64,000 nucleotides of DNA from Delphinapterus leucas (GCF_002288925.2 NW_022098021.1:6822138-6886137), one strand, 5' to 3'; shown: positions 23,007-35,230, counted from the stretch's first letter. Made by a program: numbers and translations. Notes: generated by a model not told the origin, from the letters alone.

Positions 23007-23021
23007 AAAGCTTTCAACCAG

Positions 23022-23689
23022 TTTCCAATACTTTTCTTTTGAGTATATGTAATTTCCATACAGTTTAAACAAATGAAGAGAAACACAAACAAATTGTTAA
23101 TGATTTATTTATATATTGCTCACAAGGGTTCTCTTTTGGTCAGTTTAATGATGAACTGTCTCTAATATTTATGAAAATCTTATGCTCAATCTTTGGGGTT
23201 TTCCTCTTGTATTATCTACAGAGATAGAAATCCTATATGGGCAATAAGAGTTATAAAGGATTTCCTTGCCATGGAGTGAGTTGTATATAACAAATTGAGT
23301 TAGAAATGTACCAACGTGAAATCAATTGGATTAGAATGAATCTATTTAAAAACTTTATTTCATTTGAATTCAGATTCACTATGAAGTCAGAACATTGCTG
23401 GCTTGATCTATTATGGCTTCTAAGACCACACCATCCTGTGGTCCCTCATAAGCTCAACGCCATGGCTCGGGGCTCAGTAGGGGCTGTCTCCCCTACACCC
23501 CACCCCCACTGTCCCCTGCAGTCTGTGGCAAATGACATCGACAGTTCTTTCAATTCAGTTCAACCAGCGTTTATGGAGCGTCAGGCTGTATGCTTGGTGG
23601 GTTTGGGGGTGTTTTTAATGGTATATAGTGAGAGATGTGTCTTATAGAACTAGGAGTCACTAAACTCCAATATGTTACTAAATTTATTG
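23022..23689. other. No gene or clear repeat seen
   Basis: AT-rich on the left. No supported feature. Confidence 0.45.
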
Positions 23690-23890
23690 ATTGTTATTAT
23701 TAATAATTTATTGTTTACAAAGCAGTCCACATATATGTCATTGTCCCATCACATCTGTCTTTCCAGGTCTATTGCCCTAATCTTATTATATGGAAAGGAA
23801 ACGGAAGCTGGAGAGGTCAAGGAACTTGCCCCGAGTCGTCGTACAAGTCCTAACATCAACAGCAAAGTCCACGGAGTCTCTGATGCTGCA
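23690..23890 (-). repeat. MIR SINE
   Basis: Reverse MIR core: GGAAAGGAAACGGAAGCTGG, GAGGTCAAGGAACTTGCC, and CAAGTCCTAACATC toward its 5' end. Confidence 0.65.
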
Positions 23891-24734
23891 TCTGGCACAA
23901 TAGATGCTTGGTAAGTATCTGTTGAAGAAATCTATGAAGCAGTGGATTGGTGGGAGGTGGGCTGAGAGGATGATTTTTACTTTGTTTCCACATCCATTGA
24001 AGGGAAGAGATAGCTGCCCGAGACGGGAGAAGGGATTTCCCCTCTTCAAGGCCAACCACCCCTAGGCTATTGCCCAGAATGCGTGCAGGCGCCATGTATT
24101 CCATAACGATACAGGACGCTGTCTGTGCAGACCGATCAAGGAAGCGGAGTACAAGGTAGGTTAAAAAAAAAAAAAAAGAAATCAGAAGAAATGAAATGGG
24201 CTCCAAAGGCCTTGCAAATAGGACTCAGTCCGTATTTAAAACCATCGACACAAAAAACCATTGCTCGTGGAAACGATGGAGGACGATTGTCTCCTGGCCA
24301 GGATGGCACAGACCACCCTCCCCACGTGGCCCCAGAAATGTAGTCTTCTTTCTGCCCAGCTGCAGGCAGCTTCAGCTGACCCTGGCTTTCTCAGGATACC
24401 TGCAACCTTGGTGAAGTCAACAGATATAAAGCTGGAAACCAGAGACCAAGCCCAATCACGCAGAAGCCTTTCACAAGCGATAGGTCTGAAAGCCAGACCT
24501 CTGTTTTCAGTACTGTCACACGACCGCTTATGAATGGAACCTCCTTGGAAAATGCCAGGGAATGCCTTGCTTCCACACTATCAAAGGACCAAAATGACAA
24601 TATAGCATTTGGGATCTAGGTGAGAAGTTTCCCATGTTGGAACCCTCTTCCTGAGCTGGGTGACAAGGCGAGATCCCTTTTACCTTGTGGACAAAATGTA
24701 ATATGCACCTAAAAGGTTTTTCTCTTTCTAATTT
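23891..24734. other. No gene or clear repeat seen
   Basis: An A-run at 24162-24178 is the only simple feature, and no SINE body accompanies it. Confidence 0.45.
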
Positions 24735-25315
24735 TTCTTTTGAATTTCACACCATCATCAGAGTTATTTCCTAAAATTTAGCTCATTCCCTCCTTTCAAA
24801 ACCTCACCACTGTCCATGGGATAAAGACCAAACTCTTGGGTGTGGCCTTCAAGTCTGTCTGTTCCAGCTCTTTACTCTCCCAGTGCCATCTCCCTGCCAC
24901 ATCTACCCTCGCTCTACTCCGCTTCCAAAAAGAGCCCAGACAAACCCACATGGCCACATGGCTGTGTCTCTGCTCATGCTGTTTCCTCAGCCTTGGGTCT
25001 CTTTCCTCTTTTCCAGTTACCCAAATCCCATTCATCTTTAAAAAGTGATCCCAGTTGCCACCTCTTCTGGGAGCATTTATCCATTGCTGACCCATCATAA
25101 ATTATTTCTGCTTCCAAACCCCCTCCACCCTTTGCTGCAACCTCTGACTTATTACCTATTTCGTTTGACCTTAGGTTCCCATGAATAGCGCTGTCTCAAA
25201 TTAGAGGTCAGTTCTTTAAGGTAAGAGTCAATACCCCGTTTTCACTCTTTTCTGCTCCAAAACTTCCCCGGGCTTTGCAAATGGCGGCTGCCCAGCACAT
25301 GTTTGTTGAATGAAC
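24735..25315 (+). repeat. Long L2 LINE 3' region
   Basis: Well-ordered L2: TCACCACTGTCCATGGGATA, CATGCTGTTTCCTCAGCCTT, CCAAATCCCATTCATCTTTA, CACCTCTTCTGGGAGCATTT, ending GCACATGTTTGTTGAATGAA. Confidence 0.85.
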
Positions 25316-26374
25316 TTTGTTGAATTTTCACACACTCAGTCCAGAATGGAAGAGGCAGTGCCCACTGGGATAGGTCGCCAGGGATGTTTTCAGACTCACA
25401 TGATGGGGAAGGATGCTGAGAGGTTACCTCATCTATCTCTGCCTTTAGGCAAGCTCAGCAAAGCCCGCCAAGAAAGATGAGCCTCGTTCTGCTTGCTAAG
25501 GAAGGGGAGAGAGCCTGAGGTGAATCCTTAATATTCCTTGTCAGGAAATCCTCCCCACAATCCATCCTCAAGCCTGTAAGTTGGTCATTATTGTTACAAC
25601 AGCATTTTAGCTGCTGGTTGTTATTATTATGGGATTAACTGAGTTTGCTGTGCATCCCCCCAGAGGCTCTTTAAAGCAACTGCTTTAAAAATTGAAAGCA
25701 CCGTCAGTGAGTAGAGCTTATAAAATGTGCTTGGTGGGGACATCCTATTTAGCAAAATTTCATACCTCCAGCCCCCAGGACCGGTAAAAATTAAAGATTT
25801 CCCCACATTTCAGCATTTGAAAAAAACTAGCTGTGATTTTATCTTCCACGTTGGTTTGGAGTCACCCTGTCATTGTGAAAGTGGGGCGGGGAAGGAAGGC
25901 TGTACGGCCCCATTTTCTTTTACAGCATTAGTGGAGCCATTTCTTGTAAAATGGCTTTAACTCCCAAGCGATGGATCTTTACTGAGACGTCTGAGTGTTG
26001 GTGGCTGGATTCATTTAGTGAATCTTTACACTATTAATTTAAATCATTGCCAAGCTAAATCCAATGAGCACTTGACGCAGGGGGTGTGGGCCACCCAGTG
26101 GGGAAGTCAGAGGGTGGTCTGGCCCTGGGCTCCCAACAGGCAGGAAATATTCCCACCCCCATCTCCAGCACCCACCCCCCGACTACTCACCCCCTTTCCC
26201 TGAACCCCCAAGACCCTTCCTGCCAAACAAGCTCATTCTCTGCCCCTGGGGGATTCCAAATGGGCCTGTCAGGTAGAAAACACCTGACCACTAACCCTAG
26301 CCCTAGCCCTGACCTTGTCTAACCCCATGAAACAGTCATGATATGCACGGTGGATGCTGGTGACATAGTCTAGA
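25316..26374. other. No gene seen; short telomere-like run
   Basis: Bases 26292-26310 read TAACCCTAGCCCTAGCCCT, a few degenerate telomere-like units. Nothing else is supported. Confidence 0.45.
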
Positions 26375-26530
26375 GAGAAGAGTGTGAATAATGTCGGCTC
26401 CGGTATCAGAAAGTCCAGGGTCTGAATCCCTCTCAGTAAACTGATTAGCTTTGTGACCCTGGGTAAACCACTTACCCACTGAGCCTCCATTTTCTCATCT
26501 GTAAAATGGGGATAAAAATAATGACCTCAG
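26375..26530 (+). repeat. MIR SINE
   Basis: Forward MIR with TTTGTGACCCTGGGTAAACC, CCTCCATTTTCTCATCTGTA and AAATGGGGATAA. It ends at a younger SINE. Confidence 0.9.
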
Positions 26531-26675
26531 GACTTCCCTGGTGGTGCAGTGGTTGAGACTCAGGGCTTCCACCGCACGGGGCACAGGTTCGACCCCCATT
26601 TGGGGAACTGAGGTTGTGCGTGCCGCGCCGCATGGCCCAAAGAAAGAAAGAAAGAAAAGAAGAGAAAAAGAGGAA
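26531..26675 (+). mobile_element. CHR-1-like SINE, short form
   Basis: Starts GACTTCCCTGGTGGTGCAGT, has B-box GGTTCGACCCC, GGGGAACTGAGG and a CGCCGCATGGCC end, then an impure AAAG-rich tail. No clean TSD found. It lies at the 3' border of a MIR. Confidence 0.85.
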
Positions 26676-27789
26676 TGAGCTGTTGATATATGCAACATGG
26701 ATCTCAAAAGAATTAAAATAATAACAATAAAGACCTCATGGGAGGTCAATCCCACATGGGATTGCTGAGCTGACAGGATGAACCCGGTGAACAAAGCACT
26801 GAACAGGGTACTTGGGGTTCCATGGTACAGGTTTGCATGTGGACGCCACGGGCAATGCTATGATTCAAAAGGGTGAGAGGTGATGGTTTCAGTTCCACGG
26901 GAGGTCGCCAGTGGGCTGTCTTTGGGGAACTGAAGACTCTCTGCACCTTGATTGCCGCCGATACCCTCCGCCTCAGGGCTTTGCAAATACCCCTCCTCTT
27001 TGCTGACCCACTACTTCAAATGGCAGTTGACTACCCCGCCTTTGCTTTCTTTTTCTCCATCGAATATCTCCCCATCTGCTGCTCAGGACATCCCTCTAAA
27101 TTCATATTCTAACGGTAGGATCCCTCTGGTTTTTAATTCCCTAACTTCAAAAAATATACACATCTCTCAAAGCAACATTTTCTTCAGCTGCTACTTATAT
27201 AAGAAAAATATCTACTTCCATCCCACTGGCTCAGCGTGACGTCTTTAATAAAATGATGCACAGTAGAATCTTGAATTGGAGTCCAGATACGGTTGGTAGA
27301 ATGTTGGAGGCGTGTGTAGGTGTTTTGAAAGGCTTTCTGGGTGACAGCAAAGGGCTGTGCATCTAGACGTTTCTCCACCCCTCCAGCCTCAAAATTCTTC
27401 ACTTGGGGAATAACAGTTCATTTTAGGAAATCGCTTTGTGCTTTTTACGGGAAAAATAAAAATTTACTGTAAATATTATCTGTGTTTTTGTCTACAAATG
27501 GTTCATGACTGACATTTGCCTTATTTATTTGCCATGACTCACCTTAAAGGTAATGCTTGTGACATGGCATGCAAACCATGTGTGTCACTGCACACAGGTG
27601 ACTGTCAGCAACCTCATTAATTGGTTAGGGACCAAGAAGTGATGATTTAAGCATTCATAATTATGTACTCTATGGGTGTTAGCTGAGTTGGGTTACGCAT
27701 TAGGAAACTGACTGGAGGTTTTGATAGATGTGTAACATCGTGATTTTCCCATTTAATATAAGCATCGAATTATATTATTTATCTTTTTT
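26676..27789. other. No gene seen; AT-rich unique segment
   Basis: Bases 27440-27780 are AT-rich and unlike any repeat I recognise, with several TAAT cores and a CATGNNATG-like run. Possible conserved non-coding DNA, on texture only. Confidence 0.25.
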
Positions 27790-27910
27790 ATTTTCTATCT
27801 GTCCTCACTAAAGCGTGAGCTCCGTGTGAGCCAGACCTTCAGTCTGTTTTTTCCCTGTCACCTCCCAGCACGAAATAGGAGCTCAGTAAGTACTTGGAGG
27901 AAATCTGTTT
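27790..27910 (+). repeat. L2 LINE 3' end
   Basis: L2 3' end with AGCGTGAGCTCCGTGTGAG, CACCTCCCAGCACGAAATAG and GAGCTCAGTAAGTACTTGGA. Confidence 0.8.
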
Positions 27911-28189
27911 CTGGTCTCCTTGGGCTACAGCAGGAGTTACCTCATAAGGACCTGCTCGCCTCGGTGCAGCCCTGAGCCCTGTTCTAGGCTCACTCCTCTC
28001 CCCCAACAGAAGGCTGCAGTGTGGGGAGGGGGTTCCACCTCAGGGAAGATTGAAAAATCTGTGCAGCTCTGGATGGCTTGTGGCCGATGCCCACGGTCCA
28101 TAGACTGTACCCTATCCAAGGGGGGATGTCATTGCAGCACTAAAGCTCTAGATGTCTGACAACTAGAGGGAGAAGGCTGTGATGCCGAA

Positions 28190-28700
28190 AGCTCGGCTTC
28201 TCTGTGCACTGGTGCTGATTCGAATCTCGGAGACAGAGTTTTGGGTAGAGTAGAAAAGGATAGCTTTATTACTTTGCCAGGCAAAGGGGGACACAGTGGG
28301 CTCCTGCCTCGAAAAACGATGTGTCCCCATTTGGAGAGGATAGTGAGAAGTTTTATAGTAATGGTTCAAAGAGGGTGTGATCAGCTTATGGACACTCTTC
28401 TGATAGGTTGGTGGTGAGGTAAGTAGGAGTCCGCATCATCAACCTTCAGGTTCCAACCGGTCTGGGGTCTACGTGCTTGTGGGCAGCACACCATTGATAA
28501 TCATAACTTCCCCCGCCTGGAGGGGGTTTCAGAATCTGCAAAACAGCTCAAAGATATTGCTGTGTATATCCGTTGATGGGGAACCAAGACCTTGCCCCAA
28601 GGCTCCACTATGGTTTCTCTTGACTGTTTCTCCCTGGTCTTGCATCTCCTCCCTTCCCTAATTAGCAACTGCTTGAATCTGCCCTTTGGAATTTGGGGAA
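28190..28700 (-). mobile_element. Endogenous retrovirus LTR-like fragment
   Basis: Resembles a cetartiodactyl endogenous retrovirus LTR in reverse. A polyadenylation signal AATAAA lies on the minus strand at 28265-28270, followed in that orientation by sequence with the look of an LTR U5 region. No gag, pol or env open frame is present, so it is probably a solo or partial LTR. Family not assigned; borders approximate. Confidence 0.5.
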
Positions 28701-28849
28701 GGTCATGGATGCTGAATGCAGGCTATGTCCTGTAATCAAAGGAATGGGGGACACAGAAAGGCTTTGTGCCCAGGAGCCCCTCAGGGCCCTGCTCAGTTTC
28801 AGCTGCTGCATTCACTGAGCACCAACGAGGGAAGCAATGATGGCACTTT

Positions 28850-29425
28850 ATGTATGTGCCACGGGGCAGACTGCTTCTGAAATGTCTCCCAGCGATCCCG
28901 CCTTCTGGTATCCAGACCCTGCATAACCGCTCCCTTTGCGGGGTATGCAGATCTAGTGTCTCACTTTTAACAAATAGAATACAGCGGAAGTGATGGGATG
29001 TCCTTTCCAAGATTAGGCTATGAGAAACCGTGACTTCCTTCTTTCTCCCTCTAACTCTGCTCCCTGACTTGCTCTGGTGAAGCAAGCTTCTGAGTTGTGA
29101 GCTGCCCTATGGACAGACCCACACGGCAAAGAACTGAGAGAGGCCCCCAGCCAGCAGGGCATGAGGACCTGGGGCCTCAGTCTGACAGCCCACAAGAAAC
29201 CACAGCCTGCCAACAGCCACGTGAGTGAGCTCGGAAGTGACGCCGTCCACCGAGCCTTCAGATGACCTCAGCCTGGCTGACAACCTGGATTGTCCTCTTA
29301 TGAGACCCTGAGTTAGAGGACCCAGCTGAGCAGATCCACAGAAACTGTGACATAACACATGTTGTTGCTTTAAGTTAGTAAGTTTTGGGGTAATTTGTTA
29401 CACAGCAGCAATCGATCACTGATAC
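28850..29425 (+). repeat. MaLR/ERVL-type LTR (MLT1-like)
   Basis: About 575 bp of ordered LTR sequence: AAGCAAGCTTCTGAGTTGTG, GAGCTGCCCTATGGACAGAC, CCACGTGAGTGAGCTCGGAA, CCCTGAGTTAGAGGACCCAG, ending TTTTGGGGTAATTTGTTACA. Non-coding. The subfamily is uncertain. Confidence 0.75.
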
Positions 29426-29427
29426 AC

Positions 29428-29575
29428 ATTATTTCATTTACTCTTCACTACAGCTCATTTTACAGGTCTGGACGCAGAGGCTCAGAGAAATAAGGCAAAT
29501 CGCCAAAGGTCACTACTATTGCCAGACCAGAAATCAAACCACAGATTGTCTGGGTCCAACCGTCTTGTACTTTCC
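29428..29575 (-). repeat. MIR SINE
   Basis: Reverse MIR: TTATTTCATTTACTCTTCAC, GACGCAGAGGCTCAGAGAAA, then AAATCAAACCACAGATTGTC. Confidence 0.75.
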
Positions 29576-29719
29576 CACAGTCTGGTTCTTCCTCTGGAGG
29601 TCCACCACAGACCTACCAGGAGTCTGCTCTCTGGAACATCTGTGCTTTCCCAACACTCATTTTCACAGATTTCTGATTGTCTGTCTCACTGCAATATGCA
29701 ACATAAAACCACGTGGACG

Positions 29720-29918
29720 GGGCTTCCCTGGTGGCGCAGTGGTTGAGAGGCCGCCTGCCGATGCAGGGGACGCGGGTTTGTGCCCCGGTCCGGGAAGATC
29801 CCACATGCCACGGAGCGGCTGGGCCCGTGAGCCATGGCCGCTGAGCCTGTGCGTCCGGAGCCTGTGCTCCGCAACGGGAGAGGCCACAATGGTGAGAGGC
29901 CCGCGTATGGCAAAAAAA
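29720..29918 (+). mobile_element. CHR-2 type SINE
   Basis: Full head and body, with the tail interrupted by C residues (AAAAAAAACACAAAAAACAA). A TSD is only weakly suggested (aaaaccacgtgg against aaaacaccacacgg). Confidence 0.95.
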
Positions 29919-29929
29919 ACACAAAAAAC

Positions 29930-31774
29930 AAAACACCACACGGCCATCTTCAGAGAGGATCCTTCAAACACTGGATCCAGCTACTTCCCCTCAAACAGGC
30001 TGCAAAACTTCAGGGGATAAAATCTATTTTTACTTTCAGGAAGCCATCTGCCTCCCTTCCAGTTTAGAAATTTGACCAGAGCTGGAAAATAATAACGAGA
30101 TATTTGAGGTCAGTGCGCAGTTGGGCTAATTTCCCTCACACCCCTCTGTAATCTCTTATTTTGTCAAAGGGCCGGTTCCAAGGACAAAGGAGGATTGAAG
30201 GATTGGTGTATTACTTATTATCAATACCTGAAGTGTGGGCTAAGTGAACCAGATGTTAATCTGGGCTACACGCCCCTCAGAAAACAAGCAGGGGGCCTGA
30301 TTAGACAGAATGAAGTAGAAGAGACCCTCCCCAGCCTCCCTGGGCGCTCTGCCTCCCCCACCCCCCACACTTTTCCGGCTGCCTATTCCCCACGACATGG
30401 CTACAGAGCTCCCCTTCCAGGGATGGTACCCCATTCAGCATCCCCTAATCAGAGGGCAAGGCTGGCCAGCCTTTTCCAGAGCTCTTCAGGGATGACTTGG
30501 TGATGGAGAGGCTTCCATCTGTGCTAATCACAGGCTGCGTCCGCGGGCTGGCTCCTCATCCTAGAATAAAATGCTGAGCTGCATGGCTTGTATTGTTTCT
30601 CCAGGGAGAATCTACACTAACCAGTGAAATGAACTAATGCAAACCTGACCACTATCAGTCACAATGTAGACTCAGAAAAGGTTTCTTCCCATAACAGTCG
30701 AAGCGTGGACCAGAATCACCCAGAAAACACGTCCGCTCTGCTTTCTGTCTGGGGGGCTGCCTTTCCTGTTCTACTTTCACTTCTGCACATTCCTTCTGGT
30801 TGTAGAGAAGGAGAAATCTTCCTCCCTCTGACTCACTCTCGGGGTCATGAACTCTCTCTGGAAAGTTCCCCAGCAAACCACCGATTGGTTGGTTCAGAAC
30901 AACATTACCTGGCTGGGTTTAGCTCTGGCTGAATAAATATGGTTAATCAATATCTAACCAGGAAGCAGGAGGTTATATACGGTAGAGATTAGGGCTGTAC
31001 ATAAATAAAAATGAAAATTAGTCTAACAAGACTAATGTGCTGTTTTACTCAGGGACACATTTTTTATTCACTATTTTTATTGCAGTAGGTTATTGCACAT
31101 CGTAATTAGGCAGAAATTCAATTTATAAAAGTGATGGGTGTACTAACAAATATGGGATCCACCTGCTTCGAGTGTTCTTACGTATTTGTAATGAAAAATG
31201 TGGTCCCCATCCTCTGCTGTAGTATACCCTCTCATAATTAAACAAAAGACAAAGGTAGAGATGAACACTCTGGACCTGGGTGCCATGTCCCCACTCTCTC
31301 TCCATGGCCCTGTCTGCTGGGCGCAGAGACCTTATTTCATCAAAAGAGCACATCTTCAGGTTTTGCACTGGGAAAGAGATACTGCTCTGGTGGGACGTGG
31401 TGAGGTCATGATCAGGGAACCTGGGGATGACTGGGAGCGTGGAGAAGGAGGCCAGGACGAGTGCAAATAGAAAAATGTTGAGCAGAGGAGCACAGGTGCA
31501 AGAGTCTTGGAGGCGGGACTCAGGCAGCGAAGAAAGGTCCAGCTGGAAGAACAAACACCGGGACGAGGGCAAGTCAGGACCTGACCCGGGTGATCGGCAG
31601 AGGCCAGAGCAGAGACTGTCCCCAAGCAAGTCACGCAGGGGGTGGAGCCTGAAGAAACAGCGGGATTGAGTATCTTAGAGAGGCATCTCAGGTCCAGAAA
31701 TATAGGTTCCACTACAAAAAAAATCCCAGCAACCAGCAGGCAGTGGAATTATCAGGAAGTATAGTATGTGCAGT
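29930..31774. other. No gene or clear repeat seen
   Basis: Overlapping open frames at 31123-31712 on both strands show no domain. Bases 30930-31130 are AT-rich. Confidence 0.45.
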
Positions 31775-32005
31775 GATCCCAAGCTTGGGCTCGCCATGAG
31801 CCAAACATTAGTTAACTAATTAGCTCAGGGACCTTAATTAACCTTAAACTAGTCAGCTCCCTTGCCCTCCATTTCCTCGTCTGTAAAAGGAAGGTAATAA
31901 CAGTAGCTAACTTACTGGTTTGTTGTGAGGATCAAAGAATATAAGACATGAATGAATGTGCTTAGCACAGCTTCCAGGGTAGCTGGCGCTCAATAAATGG
32001 AAACA
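31775..32005 (+). repeat. MIR SINE
   Basis: Forward MIR: CCTCCATTTCCTCGTCTGTA, GTTTGTTGTGAGGATCAAAG, ending near GCTGGCGCTCAATAAATGG. Confidence 0.85.
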
Positions 32006-32294
32006 ATGTCTACTGTTACTGTTAACAATAAGCTTGAGTGTGACTTCCAGCGCTGGTCCACCTTAAGGGACTAGAGGAAGCCCAGTCAGACATCTCTTGC
32101 CAGGTGCCAGGCGTTACCTTTAAGATGCTGTAGGCTGGAATCTTTTACAAGCAACCCTGAGACTTCTCACGAGGCAGAATTAAGTAATTCATCTGGCCAT
32201 GTGTCCAACAGTCCTCACCCTGGTTATGATGCCTGCAGTTTCACACTCCGAATCTCCAGCTCCTGCTCTGAGGTGAAGCTTCCAGAACCTCAAA

Positions 32295-32440
32295 ATAGCT
32301 ATGAAAAGGAATATTCTCTGCACTGTATAGAGGAGGAAACCGAGGCTAAAGAGGTTAAATAAATTGCCCAGAGCTCACAGTGGATGAAGTGGTAGAGCTG
32401 AGATGAAGATCAATCCAGATTCGACTCCAGAGCTCTCGTC
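32295..32440 (-). repeat. MIR SINE
   Basis: Reverse MIR: GAGGAGGAAACCGAGGCTAA, AGAGGTTAAATAAATTGCCC, then ATTCGACTCCAGAGCTCT. Confidence 0.8.
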
Positions 32441-32869
32441 TGGTACCCAGCACCTCCCTGCCTCCCAGATGCACGGGACTGCGTCAGACAGGGAGAGGGC
32501 TGGAGGTGGCCTGGATGGTGAGTGCCTAAAGGGAGAGGGAACAGAGAAGGAAGGCTCGAATGCCCAGGATAAAGTCTCCAGCTTTACCCACTGCTCAGAC
32601 CTCCTGAGTGCTTCCAGCGGGGTGTGTCCTGGCAGAGAAAGTACCCAGACATGGTTTGTGCTGGGGGCAGCCAGACACTTGTACGCCAGGCCAGGGTCCA
32701 CACCCAGGCCAACAATTACACCCAGGGCCAACAAAATATCCCTAGCCAGGCCTCCTCCCACCTAGATAAACTGAGTCAGCAAGTTGGTACCACAAGGGCT
32801 GCAGAGATAGCATCTTGCATATCAAGGAGGTATTCCCGTGCCCAGGGATGATGGGCTTTCTAATTTTTA
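32441..32869. other. No gene or clear repeat seen
   Basis: Opposed open frames of about 120 codons (32375-32761 minus, 32403-32765 plus) are shadows of each other with no domain. Confidence 0.45.
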
Positions 32870-32881
32870 AAAAAGTATCAG

Positions 32882-33079
32882 GGGTCTTCCCTGGTGGCAC
32901 AGTGGTTGAGAGTCTGCCTGCCGATGCAGGGGACACGGGTTCGTGACCCGGTCCGGGAAGATCCCACATGCCGTGAACTGGCTGGGCCCGTGAGCCATGG
33001 CTGCTGAGCCTGCGCGTCCGGAGCCTGTGCTCCGCAACGGGAGAGGCCACAACAGTGAGAGGCCCGTGTACTGCAAAAC
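32882..33079 (+). mobile_element. CHR-2 type SINE
   Basis: Full head and body with a short impure A tail. TSD aaaaagtatcag at 32870-32881 and 33080-33091, perfect. Confidence 0.97.
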
Positions 33080-33091
33080 AAAAAGTATCAG

Positions 33092-33724
33092 ACAAACAAG
33101 TAATCATCTCACTTAGGGTTTGACAGCTTCATCAGATTTAGTCCTCCACATATAGGCCAAACATAACGTCTTACTCTTGTAAGCCCCCGTAAGCACTACC
33201 TCTAATTAAGGATTATTGGAAGCCCGACTGCCCATCTTTGCTGACTGCATGGGAACATCACACTAGTCACTTTAAGAACAACCGATGTAGTTCAAAGTAA
33301 GGCATCCTCAACCTAACAAGAGGCTGTGCTTCCCACTTGTAAATAGAGTGCTTGAGGTGAGGGCAGCATTTCTGCAAACACACAGTGCTGTTAGACACCT
33401 GCTAGCGCACAATTAGCACGCAACTTAACTCGAGCACACAAACATCTAAAGAACCTATGGTAAACATTCTGCAGGGCTTGGCGTAGCCATGGAGTTTGGG
33501 CTTTGCTCTGAATTTCTTGGGGAGCTGTGAATGAATTTTCTTCCTGGGAGTTACCTGATGAACGTGATGCTTCGAGACAGTGAATCTGGATGAGTTACGC
33601 AGTGTCAGCTGAGGCAGAGAGACCAGTAAGGAGGGCGTTGCAAAATTCCAGTTTTGAGTCGCTAGAGGCCTGAATTGAAGTAAGGTGATTACAATTGAAA
33701 CAGACAGAAATTTATTTATAGTCA
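33092..33724. other. No gene or clear repeat seen
   Basis: No supported feature in this AT-leaning stretch. Confidence 0.45.
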
Positions 33725-34149
33725 TTAATTCAACCAGTTCTCATCGGGCATCTCCTATGTACCCCGGTGATTTGTTCATTCGTTCTTCAATTATTAGACA
33801 AAAGTATTATTGAGCATCTTTTATGTGTGGAGGACTGTGTGGACTTTATGAAAGTCTGCAGTCTAGAAAGGAATATATATGTGAAAAGTAATAATTACTG
33901 GCGTGATGCCCGAGAGGAAGAGGGAGGGAGAGGTGTGATGGAACTGCACCCCAGGAGAAGAGTAAGTGGTGAGGGTGAGTAGGAAAAGCCTGGCCAAGGA
34001 AGTGGGACTTATAAACTGAGACTGGAAGATTGAGCTGGGGTCAGTCAGATCAAGACACGAGAGAGGACTATTCCAGGCAGAAGCAACAGTGCGTACAAAA
34101 CTCAGGAGGGAAGAGAGAGTAAAGCACGTTTAAAGAACGAAAGGAAGTT

Positions 34150-34330
34150 GTTTTTACTGCTGCGGCCTCTCCCGTTGCGGAGCACAGGCTCCGGACGCGC
34201 AGGCTCAGTGGCCATGGCTCACGGGCCCAGCCGCTCCGCGGCACGTGGGATCTTCCCGGACCGGGGCACGAACCCGCGTCCCCTGCGTCGGCAGGCGGAC
34301 TCTCAACCACTGCGCCGCCAGGGAAGCCCC
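34150..34330 (-). mobile_element. CHR-2 type SINE, near-tailless
   Basis: Reverse body with little T-tract. TSD acgaaaggaagtt at 34137-34149 and 34331-34343, perfect. Its 3' end is shortened, so it lacks most of the GAGAGGCC segment. Confidence 0.95.
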
Positions 34331-34661
34331 ACGAAAGGAAGTTTTAATGTGGTGGGAACAGAGTACACGGGAGAAGCTGGAAGCAGGTGGCAGGTTGCCA
34401 GTGGCTTTGTAAACCACAGAAAGGCACTCCGCCTCGATGCTTAGGGTTACTGTGGTTTTAAACAGGGCAGTTATGCGATCAGATTGAGGTGGGCTGATTT
34501 TTTTCCCCTAAATCACTCTTGGTATAACCTAGGGAAGGGATGGCAGAGGGGCAAGATGGGAGGCAAGAAAAGCAGATAGGAGGTGCAAGTGGGTAGAGTC
34601 ACTTACTGAAGTAGGAATTATTAGGGGAAGAGCAGGTTGTCAGAGAAAATGACAAGATCAG

Positions 34662-34872
34662 GGCTTCCCTGGTGGCGCAGTGGTTGAGAGTCCGCCTGCC
34701 GATGCAGGGGATACGGGCTCGAGCCCTGGTCTGGGAGGATCCCACATGCCGCGGAGCGACTGGGCCCGTGAGCCACAACTGCTGGGCCTGCGCGTCTGGA
34801 GCCTGTGCTCTGCAACGGGAGGGGCCGCGATAGTGGGAGGCCCGCTCACCGCAAAAAAAAAAAAAAAAAAAA
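34662..34872 (+). mobile_element. CHR-2 type SINE, diverged copy
   Basis: Forward copy with more substitutions than its neighbours (for example GGCTCGAGCCCTGGTCTGGG in the B-box area) and a long A tail. TSD aagatcag at 34654-34661 and 34873-34880. Confidence 0.95.
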
Positions 34873-35230
34873 AAGATCAGTGTGGAGAGGGTTTGCCCAG
34901 CACTTCCAAGATAAACGAGTAGAGATTTAAGTAGGGGGTTGAAGAGCTGAGTCTGGAACTCAGGTCATCCGAGCCCATGATAAGGATCTGGAAGTGATCA
35001 GCATAGAACTGGAAATTGTAGTCACCGAGGAGAATGGAGTCATGGCGGTTGGCGGGGGAGTGACAGGGGAGGATGTTTGGAGCGAGAAAGAGTTATAGAG
35101 ACAAGTCAGAGAAGACTGGGCAGAAACTGATGTCCAGCTAGCTGCAAAGGACAGAGAGAGGAAGGAGGTAAAGATGACCAGTGCATCCTGGGTGACGAGG
35201 AGAATTTCAACCTGGAGGATTTACCAGGCT

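Larger units (their letters stand above)
33725..35230 (-). repeat. Long L2 LINE (reverse) carrying two CHR-2 insertions
   Basis: The left part has TATTATTGAGCATCTTTTAT and GAAAGTCTGCAGTCTAG. Further right come ACTATTCCAGGCAGAAGCAA, GGCTTTGTAAACCACAG and GGGCAGTTATGCGATCAGA, the order expected of a reverse L2. It is interrupted at 34150-34330 and 34662-34872. The assignment of the right third is less certain. Confidence 0.6.

Noticed and set aside
26292..26310. Interstitial telomere repeat
   Set aside because: Only about three degenerate CCCTAG/CCCTAA units; within chance for C-rich sequence.
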